A stretch of 13,145 nt of DNA from an uncultured Erysipelotrichaceae bacterium (GTDB lineage Bacteria; Bacillota_I; Bacilli_A; RF39; UBA660). Under the pieces are notes generated by a model that saw only the letters and a program-made list of their open reading frames with translations, searched no databases and was not told the origin of the DNA. The stretch covers positions 1-13,145 of the forward strand of contig CACXEZ010000009.1 in the NCBI GenBank assembly GCA_902766815.1, written 5' to 3'. Position numbers and translations under genes: made by a program. How positions within the stretch are numbered: the stretch's first letter is position 1; each line of letters opens with the position of its first letter. Positions 6,102 to 13,118 of this stretch are shown piece by piece.

Positions 6102-8540
6102 CTAATCCAAATCATATCTTGCTAATATTTCAGCAGGTCTTTTTCTAATTGCATTCACCACCGGCAATAGCCCTATAATAACATTAAATACATATACCAA
6201 AACAATAGATAATACGACTACTGTTGGAGTTATTAAAATATAATGACTTAAATATTTTACTCCCGATAATATATGTAAAATATACGCCATAAATATAAGC
6301 CCAGGTATACTAGCCATTGTTGTAATAGCAAATATCTCTCCTATAAACATTTTACAAATGTCTCTTCGCTTTACACCTATAGCCCTATAAATACCAACTT
6401 CCTTAATTCTAGATAAAAATGAAGATCTAATCATTAAGAATATTTCTATAAAAGATATACCTAAAATAATACCCGATACTATTAAAGTAGTCTTATTCTG
6501 TTTTTTCTTAGACTTAATATAACTCTCCCGACTTTTTTCATAATTATCTGTGATATGATATCCCTTTTCTTGTCCCTCTCTTAATACCGTCTCTTTCTTT
6601 CCAATCTTTGGCATAATAGTAAATGATTTACTACTGATAATAGTTAAGTATTTAATAGTATTATCATTGGCATACATCTCATTAAAGTGATATTGACTTG
6701 TATAATAGCCTACTACAATTAATTTTTTATCATTAAGTTTTGCATCTATCTCTTTATTTAATGGCATTGTTTCCTGATTAGAAATATTTACGATTACTTC
6801 ATAATCATTATCAGGCATCCTTCCCTTCTTAATTTCCAATTTATCTCTAAATTTATTATAGCTTAAAAGACTCTTACTTGTAACTGTAGTTGTTTCATCC
6901 TTAATTGTACTTTTATCTTTATTCAATAATACCAATATTGGAAATAGTTGTGTCTTTGATACATAAAGACAGGGACTTACTTTAGAAGTAATTCCTACCA
7001 CTCGATAAGTTTCATCATCAACAGTAATATCTCTTCCTATCATAGCTTCTACTTTATCAATTCCCGCCATTTGATACCTTGGATCATCTTCACTTGCTCT
7101 CTCAAAAGCTAACTCATCTAATACGACTTCATCCTCTTTAGTAGGTAAATTTCCCATGATAATATCCTCTTCATTTAATATCTCTGTACTCACTAAAGAA
7201 ACATCCATAGACAATTTATTATTACTTGTTTGAAAATAATCTTCTAATGGAACACTTATTGTAATTTTAGAAGTTCCCGGTATCATATATAATATATTTT
7301 CATTTACCTCCTGATTTAAATAATCTTCTAATTTTAATTTAGCACTATCGACTGTTACATAATCTTTATATACTGTAATAAAATCTTTAAGATTGATTTG
7401 TTTAGATGCCATATAAGTACTTACTGAATACATGATAAACATACCTGCTAAAAAGAAACCAATCAATAATATTTTCTTTAAAATAGGATAATCCAATACT
7501 TTCTTAAATCCCTCTACCACTAAATTGAATGGATTCATAATAGAGACATACCTCTTTTTCTTTCTACCTTTTATCTTCTCAAAATCAAAATGATATTTCT
7601 CATGTTTCTCATGACTCAATTTTTCGTATGTTCCATTGATAAACTCTATACTAGACTCCTCATCTACTACTTCTATCTTTTCTTTACCTTTATTTCTAAT
7701 GTAAATATTTCCATTATTTACCACAATATCTAATTGTATTTTATCAGCATTATTTCTATATAGATTAATATCCGTTTTCTTTTCTTTTAATTTCACCTGT
7801 TCTTTAAAATCTTTTAAATAAAAACAATTATCCATTTCATAGTCCAGATCTTCTACTTCATTATTCAAATAATCTTTTTTAATACATCCATCTTCTATTT
7901 CAATAATACGAGTTGCATAAAACTTTGCTAAATTCTGTTCGTGAGTCACTAATATAACTAATCTTTTTTCTGAAATAGATTTAATAATCTTCATAATTTC
8001 TAAACTATTTTTACTATCCAAATTTCCCGTTGGTTCATCTGCTAAAATAATATTTGGATCCTTCACTAAAGCCCGAGCAATTCCAACCCTTTGTCTTTCA
8101 CCACCAGATAACATACTAGCAGGTCTTCTCTGATAACGTAACATTCCAACACAATCTAATACATATTCTACTTTTTCTTTAATTTCATTCTTATCTTTTA
8201 CACCCAACATCTTTAGTACAAATGCTACATTATCATAAACAGTTAAACTATCTATTAATTTATAATCTTGAAAAATATAACCAATATTTAAATTACGAAT
8301 TTTATCTACTTTATACATAGATCTAGAACTAATTTTTTCATCATTAATATAAATAGACCCTTTTCCAAGTTTATCTAACCCACCGATGACATTTAAAAGA
8401 GTTGTCTTTCCACATCCAGATGGACCTAATAAAGCTACTAAACCTGTACTATCCAATTCTAAGGAAGTATGATTAATAACATGAATTTTATTCTTCTTAT
8501 ATTTATTAAAATATTTATCAGCCTGATGAATTCTAAGCAT
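6102..8540 (-). CDS. Fused ABC transporter ATPase-permease, MacB/FtsX type (second gene of the pair)
   Basis: An 812-aa inner-membrane protein. The ATPase domain (1-220) has Walker A GPSGCGKT (39-46), Q-loop Gln91, signature LSGGE (144-148), Walker B ILADE (165-169) and switch His200. A Lys-rich, strand-prone cytoplasmic insert covers about 230-345. One membrane helix (about 355-378) precedes a large extracellular domain (about 380-680), and three C-terminal helices (about 685-705, 732-757, 768-795) form the FtsX permease core. This is the type VII 'mechanotransmission' layout, known from MacB and LolCDE and from bacitracin-resistance pumps such as BceAB. It starts 1 bp after the stop of the upstream ABC gene, with GGGAGGAG inside that gene's end, so the two are co-translated and likely form a heterodimer. 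Substrate unknown: peptide export, antimicrobial resistance or lipoprotein handling are all possible. No two-component regulator is adjacent. Confidence 0.9.
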   Translation of the reverse strand: MLRIHQADKYFNKYKKNKIHVINHTSLELDSTGLVALLGPSGCGKTTLLNVIGGLDKLGKGSIYINDEKISSRSMYKVDKIRNLNIGYIFQDYKLIDSLTVYDNVAFVLKMLGVKDKNEIKEKVEYVLDCVGMLRYQRRPASMLSGGERQRVGIARALVKDPNIILADEPTGNLDSKNSLEIMKIIKSISEKRLVILVTHEQNLAKFYATRIIEIEDGCIKKDYLNNEVEDLDYEMDNCFYLKDFKEQVKLKEKKTDINLYRNNADKIQLDIVVNNGNIYIRNKGKEKIEVVDEESSIEFINGTYEKLSHEKHEKYHFDFEKIKGRKKKRYVSIMNPFNLVVEGFKKVLDYPILKKILLIGFFLAGMFIMYSVSTYMASKQINLKDFITVYKDYVTVDSAKLKLEDYLNQEVNENILYMIPGTSKITISVPLEDYFQTSNNKLSMDVSLVSTEILNEEDIIMGNLPTKEDEVVLDELAFERASEDDPRYQMAGIDKVEAMIGRDITVDDETYRVVGITSKVSPCLYVSKTQLFPILVLLNKDKSTIKDETTTVTSKSLLSYNKFRDKLEIKKGRMPDNDYEVIVNISNQETMPLNKEIDAKLNDKKLIVVGYYTSQYHFNEMYANDNTIKYLTIISSKSFTIMPKIGKKETVLREGQEKGYHITDNYEKSRESYIKSKKKQNKTTLIVSGIILGISFIEIFLMIRSSFLSRIKEVGIYRAIGVKRRDICKMFIGEIFAITTMASIPGLIFMAYILHILSGVKYLSHYILITPTVVVLSIVLVYVFNVIIGLLPVVNAIRKRPAEILARYDLD

Positions 8541-8541
8541 T

Positions 8542-10773
8542 CTATATCTCCTCCCTTAATGTATTCATAGCACTATTCTTAAAGATCTTCCTTGCAAAAC
8601 GTACACTTATGAAATATGACATCAATGTAATAATAATATATAAAAGTAAATAATCATTAAATGTTAAATATTTCATAATCGTAGTAGCAAATTTAATAGT
8701 TACTATTTTTTCCTGATGTAAATATAGTAAGATTAAAAATATAAAATAAGCAATATTAGATACTGTCAATAATTCTATTTCCAACAATTGTTTAGCATTC
8801 TTCTTAGTGGCTCCTAAGATTCTTATGATACTAAAATAAGTATTTCTAGACTTTAAAATAATTCTAATGACAAAATATGAGATAAAGAATAATGTAATCG
8901 CTAATATAGCCGTGACAACAGTTCTAACGATCTTTAATGCTTCCACAACCCCTCCCAAATAAATAGTATCTTTTATTTTTAATACCGAAAAATTAATTTT
9001 TTCCAAAGCCTCCGCTATTTTCTCAACCTGACTAACATCATCTGCATACACAGAACTTTGATAAACTCCATGTGCAAATAATTCATTATAGTCATCTCTA
9101 TTAATATAAATAGCGCCATTATATTCATTATAGTCCTTTACACCTAATAACGATTCCATATTTTTCTTATTATATAATTTGGACACCTTCACATCAGTCT
9201 GTGCATCATAATAGATATTTTTAACATAAATACTCATCTTTTCATACAAACAATTATTATTTCCACAAAAACTATTCCAGTCCTCTGTAACATATGCCTC
9301 ATGAGAATTTACCCGTTCACTTGGAATAATACGATATTCATTATCATAATTATTTGAATCATGATATTCATTATGAAATAATATTTTTAATTGACTATAC
9401 CCCTGATTAATAGAAAATTGCAAATTATCAATAACTTTACTAGTCCCATAGATATATCCATCCAAATACATTCCTGATGTATTATTAATATCCTCATTAG
9501 TATAAGATATTCCTACTATTTTATATTTTTTCTCTGTACTACTACTTCCATCCATTTCTAATGACACATTTAATCCTATCACTTTTTCTTTTAAGTAACT
9601 TAAATAATAATTATCTTTAGAACCCACTAATAACAATTCATCATCAGCATCAGGTAACCTTCCAACACTTACCTTTCCCTTAAAACTTGCTATATCTTTC
9701 GCAATACCATCATAATAAATATTTTCATTATCAGTAATAAAAACAGTGGAATCTATTAATAGATCATTTCTAACTACATTCGCCACATTTTTTATACTTT
9801 CTATTTTTTGATAGTCTTCCTCCGTAAACGGTGTATTATCCTTCTTTTTAATCACCAACCTAGTATCTTTCAAATCCTTAAAGAAACTATTATATCCCAT
9901 ACTACTTGTTTCATATTCCTGTCTTTTAAAGAAAGCATATTCCAAAGTAACAGCTAAAGTAATAAATAAATAAACCATTAATACTAATATAAACTTTGGA
10001 ACAATATTAAATGCATTTCTAATACCAATCTGTAATTGATTTATAACTGCTATTTTCTTATCTTGATAAGTATCTATATATGTAACTTTCTCTGTCTTTG
10101 TAATAACCTTATCTTCTAATATCTTACCATCATGCATTTTGACCTTTCTCGTAACATATGCCTCTACCTGATCATAGTTATGAGTAACAACAATCACTAA
10201 TTTATCCCGAGAAATATCGTGTAATAATTCAAAGATTCCCTTAGCTGATTTAGTATCTAAATTTCCTGTTGGTTCATCTGCAATAATAATTGGTGTATCC
10301 TTAGCTAATGCCCTGGCAATAGCAACTCTCTGCTTTTGACCTCCAGATAATTTGGATACCTTTGTATTTTTATATTTTAATAATCCTACTCTTTTAATTA
10401 AATCTAATGTTTTTTTCTTGACTTCCTTACCATGTTCACCATTTAATACAAGTACCAATTCAATATTTTGCTTAACCGTATAACTATTAACTAAATTAAA
10501 ATTTTGAAAAATATTACTAATATATTTTCTTCGATACGCCAAAAAATCAGCTTCTGTATAATGACTTGTTTCTTTACCATCAATATACATCTCGCCCTCT
10601 TCATAAGAATCAAGTCCACTAATAACATTTAATAAAGTACTCTTTCCACTACCAGACTCACCCGTAATAGCAACAAATTCTCCCAAATGTAATGTTAAAT
10701 TTACCTTAGAAAATCCACTAGCAATAATTCCCTTATTATAATAAAACTTTGATACATTCTTTAAAGTAATCAT
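8542..10773 (-). CDS. Fused ABC transporter ATPase-permease, MacB/FtsX type (first gene of the pair)
   Basis: A 743-aa inner-membrane protein. Its ATPase domain has Walker A GESGSGKS (38-45), Q-loop Gln90, signature LSGGQ (142-146), Walker B IIADE (163-167) and switch His198. A membrane helix (about 260-281) follows after a short linker, then an extracellular domain (about 285-605) containing a possible disulfide pair in FCGNNNC, and three C-terminal helices (about 617-639, 668-687, 707-725). It lacks the roughly 100-residue cytoplasmic insert of its partner. The ATG at 10773 follows GAGAGGAG at suitable spacing. The likely promoter is at 10987-11015, giving a leader of about 200 nt. Both ATPase sites look intact, unlike many heterodimers with one dead site. 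The function is inferred from family; the transported molecule cannot be read from the sequence. Confidence 0.9.
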   Translation of the reverse strand: MITLKNVSKFYYNKGIIASGFSKVNLTLHLGEFVAITGESGSGKSTLLNVISGLDSYEEGEMYIDGKETSHYTEADFLAYRRKYISNIFQNFNLVNSYTVKQNIELVLVLNGEHGKEVKKKTLDLIKRVGLLKYKNTKVSKLSGGQKQRVAIARALAKDTPIIIADEPTGNLDTKSAKGIFELLHDISRDKLVIVVTHNYDQVEAYVTRKVKMHDGKILEDKVITKTEKVTYIDTYQDKKIAVINQLQIGIRNAFNIVPKFILVLMVYLFITLAVTLEYAFFKRQEYETSSMGYNSFFKDLKDTRLVIKKKDNTPFTEEDYQKIESIKNVANVVRNDLLIDSTVFITDNENIYYDGIAKDIASFKGKVSVGRLPDADDELLLVGSKDNYYLSYLKEKVIGLNVSLEMDGSSSTEKKYKIVGISYTNEDINNTSGMYLDGYIYGTSKVIDNLQFSINQGYSQLKILFHNEYHDSNNYDNEYRIIPSERVNSHEAYVTEDWNSFCGNNNCLYEKMSIYVKNIYYDAQTDVKVSKLYNKKNMESLLGVKDYNEYNGAIYINRDDYNELFAHGVYQSSVYADDVSQVEKIAEALEKINFSVLKIKDTIYLGGVVEALKIVRTVVTAILAITLFFISYFVIRIILKSRNTYFSIIRILGATKKNAKQLLEIELLTVSNIAYFIFLILLYLHQEKIVTIKFATTIMKYLTFNDYLLLYIIITLMSYFISVRFARKIFKNSAMNTLREEI

Positions 10774-10812
10774 CTCATTCTCCTCTCAAACAAAAAATTT
10801 TTCACTATATCG

Positions 10813-10947
10813 TTATAAAATCATAAGCTTGTCCAATTCATTACTTACCTCGTTAATATCATCATCATGAAATACCTCCATCTTTTTGTATAAATTTTTC
10901 TTTCCTAGATATAATAATAAATGATAATATAATTCTATTCTACCAAC
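10813..10947 (-). pseudogene. Degenerate Spo0E-like small ORF in the ABC operon leader
   Basis: A 44-codon open frame lies between in-frame stops. It begins VGRIELYYHLLLYLG and ends in DDINEVSNELDKLMIL. The tail resembles the SQELDxLI signature of Spo0E-like aspartyl phosphatases, which dephosphorylate the sporulation regulator Spo0A, and the leading helix fits their I-x-x-L-x-x-x-L pattern at the right distance. There is no ATG, GTG or TTG in frame at its start, only an internal ATG giving 22 aa. It is therefore either a decayed gene, a gene with an unusual start, or chance. It sits between the predicted promoter and the first ABC gene. Confidence 0.35.
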
Positions 10948-10986
10948 TTACGGTTGCATAAACGACACTTTCATTTGCTCACTCTA

Positions 10987-11015
10987 AGTCTAGCAACGAT
11001 AATCTAGAAAGTCAA
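10987..11015 (-). promoter_or_regulatory. Probable promoter of the ABC transporter operon
   Basis: On the minus strand TTGACT (11010-11015) and TAGACT (10987-10992) are 17 bp apart. The spacer contains an inverted repeat TCTAG-N10-CTAGA (10989-11008) that could bind a repressor. The leader to the ABC start at 10773 is about 200 nt. Just downstream, CACTCTAAGT (10980-10989) is an inverted near-copy of the attP arm at 11069-11079. Confidence 0.45.
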
Positions 11016-11068
11016 TGAATTTTCTTGCACTTTACACTTTAAAAAACGAAGTATCTCTGATAATTGTA

Positions 11069-11102
11069 ACTTTAGAGTGTAATAACATAAACCCCCTCAT
11101 CA
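11069..11102. other. Right attachment junction (element | host)
   Basis: Element sequence ACTTTAGAGTGTAATA (11069-11084) meets host sequence ataaaccccctcatca (11087-11102) at AC, 11085-11086. With the left junction it rebuilds an attP with arms matching at 13 of 16 positions and a host site encoding VYVVTPS. In the integrated state the element supplies the codons I-T-L and a TAA stop to the broken lipoprotein. Confidence 0.8.
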
Positions 11103-11368
11103 TTTCTTAAAATTACCTGCTCATGATTATTAAGATTATTAACGAGTTCTATCTTATAATAATCTTGTTTTTGATAACTTACTTTTACCTGATACTCATA
11201 AGTATCTTCATGATTGATGATTTGCATAACTCCTTCGACATAATAACTATTAGCATCTTTTAATTTTTTTTCCATTTGATTTAAAATATTATCAGCACTT
11301 TTACCACCACCACAGCCAGTTACCAAAAATAAACCAGCAATAATGATTACTTTTAAAATTTTTTTCAT
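11072..11368 (-). pseudogene. 5' part of the split lipoprotein gene, truncated by the element
   Basis: This is the start of the gene continued at 1-879. The ATG at 11368 is preferred over the GTG 6 bases upstream, because GAGAGG ends 5 nt before it. A signal peptide (MKKILKVIIIAGLFLVTG) ends in a lipobox V-T-G-C with lipidation Cys19, so the product would be anchored outside the membrane. Residues 25-95 have the LolA-like start: an amphipathic helix (ADNILNQMEKKLKDANSY) and then beta strands (MQIINHEDTYEYQVKVSY). Host sequence ends at Val95 of NDEGVYV; I-T-L-stop is encoded by the element, leaving a 98-aa stub that lacks most of the fold. The N- and C-terminal parts together would give at least 388 aa. 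GerS-like proteins act in spore germination in Clostridioides, but function here is unproven. Confidence 0.88.
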
Positions 11369-11393
11369 ATTCACCTCTCTACTTTCTGATATT

Positions 11394-11423
11394 ATTATAT
11401 AAAAATTTTATCTTTTTTATGAA
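11394..11423 (-). promoter_or_regulatory. Promoter of the split lipoprotein gene
   Basis: On the minus strand TTCATA (11418-11423) and a perfect TATAAT (11394-11399) are 18 bp apart, about 25 nt before the lipoprotein ATG. It lies in the 105-bp divergent region shared with the DUF378 gene. That gene has a possible plus-strand -10 box TAGAAT at 11441-11446. Confidence 0.55.
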
Positions 11424-11473
11424 TAAAATCACAAAATTTGTAGAATAATATTACTAAGTAAAGGAGGAAAGTT

Positions 11474-11671
11474 ATGAATACATTATATAAAACAGCCTTA
11501 GCTCTTGCCATCATCGGCTGTGTAAATTGGGGCTTAGTAGGACTTTTAAATTTTAATCTAGTAGAATTTTTATTTGGTGACGCTACTATTTTAACTAGAG
11601 TTGTATATATTTTAGTTGCTATCGCTGGACTTATCACAATTGGTATCTTCACTAAAGACTTAGATCGATAA
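11474..11671 (+). CDS. DUF378 family small membrane protein
   Basis: A 65-aa protein with two membrane helices (about 5-27 and 40-60) joined by a short loop. It carries the family hallmark GCVNWGLVGLLNFN at 15-28, then FGDATILTRVVYILVAIAGL. Length and motif fit DUF378 (relatives include Bacillus YuzA), whose function is unknown. A strong Shine-Dalgarno AGGAGG (11462-11467) fixes the ATG at 11474. It is divergent from the lipoprotein gene, convergent with the surface-protein gene, and is the only plus-strand gene seen. It belongs to the host, not to the element. Transcription should end at the hairpin 11688-11714. Confidence 0.92.
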   Translation: MNTLYKTALALAIIGCVNWGLVGLLNFNLVEFLFGDATILTRVVYILVAIAGLITIGIFTKDLDR

Positions 11672-11687
11672 TAAAAAATTAACAATA

Positions 11688-11714
11688 GCCTTGTAACAAA
11701 ACATGTTACAAGGC
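11688..11714 (+). terminator. Hairpin terminator of the DUF378 gene
   Basis: GCCTTGTAAC (11688-11697) and GTTACAAGGC (11705-11714) pair perfectly across a 7-nt loop, 17 bp after the DUF378 stop. The following T-run is short (CTTTAAAC), so termination may be helped by the second hairpin downstream. Confidence 0.7.
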
Positions 11715-11722
11715 CTTTAAAC

Positions 11723-11758
11723 AATAAAGAACCTATCAAAATAGATAAGTTCTTTATT
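11723..11758. terminator. Terminator between convergent genes, mainly for the surface-protein gene
   Basis: AATAAAGAAC (11723-11732) pairs with GTTCTTTATT (11749-11758), and after one mismatch TATC pairs with GATA, leaving a small A-rich loop. The hairpin overlaps the stop codon of the minus-strand gene (11754-11756). On that strand it ends in TTCTTTATTGTTT. It may also stop plus-strand transcription. Confidence 0.65.
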
Positions 11759-13055
11759 CAACTACTTCAAAACTACTTAAATAACGATAAACAATTCCAT
11801 CATCATCAGATACCATAAAAGAAATAGGATAAATACCAAGTACTAAATCAGAAGTATCCTCCGGTGATACCCTAACAATATAACAACCATTCTCAGTATC
11901 TAGACAAGTAACATCAGAAACATCCAACTTCTCTCCAATCTTAACACTCAAATCAGGAATCTGAATAGTAGGTACAACTGGCGTAATCTTGATATGCCCA
12001 TCCCCCATATTTCCATACATAGTGCTATCTCCATCAAAAGAAACCATTTCACTATCACCATTCACCATTTTTGTATGTTTAAAAATCTTAAACGAAGGAT
12101 GATAAGAACATTCAATACTTTCTAACCCCGTAACACATAATTCTAAAAGTTCATCCCTAGTCTTAATAGAAGAAATACTTCCCAAATGACCTGAAATATA
12201 AGATGCCTCCTCAGTAGTACCAGCAATCATAATCCTACTATTAAGACTTGCATCAACATCATCTTGAGAAGAAACCAAACGAACATCAGTAAAACTAGTA
12301 TTCTCACGACCAACAGTAAGATACAAAACATCATTTTCTTCTAACTTAATAATACCTGATGTATATCCTCCTCCCTGATCAAAATACTTAGCTCCCCATG
12401 CCTCAATTTTATAAGCTCCAGTATGATTTGCAACAAAAGTATACATCTCATCCGTAGCATCATAATCTCTACTACCAACAATAAAATAAGTATTGTTATC
12501 AATAGAAGAAACATACTTTTTAGAAGCCTCTTCATAATCATAATCTACCTCTTTTAACGAACCAGTAATTAAATGTTTGCCGCCAAGATAAGAAATATCC
12601 TGTGTACTAGTATTAGAACTAGCAATCCCAATATGAACAACAACATCAGCATCGCTATTATTCTTAATCAAAACACTAACGGTTTTATCATCAAGAGAAT
12701 TTATTTCTCCACTAGTACCAACAAGATTATCTTCCAACCTAGCAACAATAATATCATCTATATTATCAATATCATCAGAAATCTTATACCAAATACCATA
12801 ATAAAGAGTATCATCAGTACTATTCTTGATATTAACATTAAATACCTCATAACTATTAGCATCAACCCTGATATCTTCATACTCTTCAAAATCACTCATC
12901 TTTAAATCAAAATTAAGACTAAAACCCACTGCATCATTCTCGGTTATATAATCATTAGAAAACTTAGCAAAAGTAGACCTCAACACCCAAAATCCTAACA
13001 TAACAACAAAAAGAAATAACAAATAAATAGTTTTTTTATGAATTTTTCCTATCAT
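11754..13055 (-). CDS. Secreted or surface protein: SipW/TasA-like N terminus, glycine-rich domain, Ig-like C terminus
   Basis: A 433-aa protein. A hydrophobic N-terminal helix (9-26) ends in LRSTFAKFSND, like the cleavage region of SipW-processed TasA/camelysin proteins. Residues about 40-170 form a beta-rich segment with YxVFNVNIKNSTDDTLYYG-type strands, also TasA-like. Residues about 190-360 match the glycine-rich (PF21722-like, from memory) module: YTFVANHTGAYKIEAWGA, GGGYTSGIIKL, then SYISGHLGS, CSYHPSFKIFKHTKM and GDGHIKITPV. The last 70 residues look like an Ig-like DUF5011-type repeat with a possible Cys384-Cys391 bridge. The glycine-rich stretch is poorer in glycine than usual. GGGAGGGG precedes the ATG, and a promoter and terminator make it a single-gene unit. 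No sortase motif is seen. Adhesion or matrix function is inference. Confidence 0.75.
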   Translation of the reverse strand: MIGKIHKKTIYLLFLFVVMLGFWVLRSTFAKFSNDYITENDAVGFSLNFDLKMSDFEEYEDIRVDANSYEVFNVNIKNSTDDTLYYGIWYKISDDIDNIDDIIVARLEDNLVGTSGEINSLDDKTVSVLIKNNSDADVVVHIGIASSNTSTQDISYLGGKHLITGSLKEVDYDYEEASKKYVSSIDNNTYFIVGSRDYDATDEMYTFVANHTGAYKIEAWGAKYFDQGGGYTSGIIKLEENDVLYLTVGRENTSFTDVRLVSSQDDVDASLNSRIMIAGTTEEASYISGHLGSISSIKTRDELLELCVTGLESIECSYHPSFKIFKHTKMVNGDSEMVSFDGDSTMYGNMGDGHIKITPVVPTIQIPDLSVKIGEKLDVSDVTCLDTENGCYIVRVSPEDTSDLVLGIYPISFMVSDDDGIVYRYLSSFEVVE

Positions 13056-13089
13056 GATGCCCCTCCCTAGTTTACTCTTAATTATCTAA

Positions 13090-13118
13090 ATTATAATCAA
13101 TAACCCAAAAAAAAGCAA
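13090..13118 (-). promoter_or_regulatory. Promoter of the surface-protein gene
   Basis: On the minus strand TTGCTT (13113-13118) and a perfect TATAAT (13090-13095) are 17 bp apart, about 35 nt before the ATG at 13055. The spacer contains a T6-G3 run. Nothing else is recognised up to the window end. Confidence 0.65.

Larger units (their letters stand above)
881..11084. mobile_element. 10.2-kb integrative element of the large serine recombinase type carrying lipid and ABC-transporter cargo
   Basis: The element splits a lipoprotein gene whose two halves flank it in the same orientation and in the same frame once joined. Its length from core to core is 10,204 bp. It encodes one large serine recombinase near the left end, a small ORF before it, a three-gene acyltransferase/acyl-ligase operon and two fused ABC transporters, all on the minus strand. 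Joining its two ends gives an attP-like site with imperfectly palindromic 16-bp arms around GT. No target duplication is expected for this mechanism and none is seen beyond the dinucleotide. No relaxase, type IV secretion, replication or phage structural gene is present, so spread to other cells would need help from elsewhere. After excision the recombinase would read through attP towards the ABC operon. It could instead be called an IME-like or genomic-island element. Confidence 0.85.

Noticed and set aside
11395..11739. Minus-strand 114-aa frame opposite the DUF378 gene
   Set aside because: It covers a well-supported gene, its promoter region and its terminator. It shows no family motif and no ribosome site.
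12341..12541. 66-aa minus-strand frame inside the surface-protein gene
   Set aside because: It is an out-of-frame shadow with repetitive Leu/Ile/Met content and no ribosome site.
12573..12905. 110-aa plus-strand frame opposite the surface-protein gene
   Set aside because: It is an Asn/Ile-rich antisense shadow of Asp/Asn codons, without a start context.
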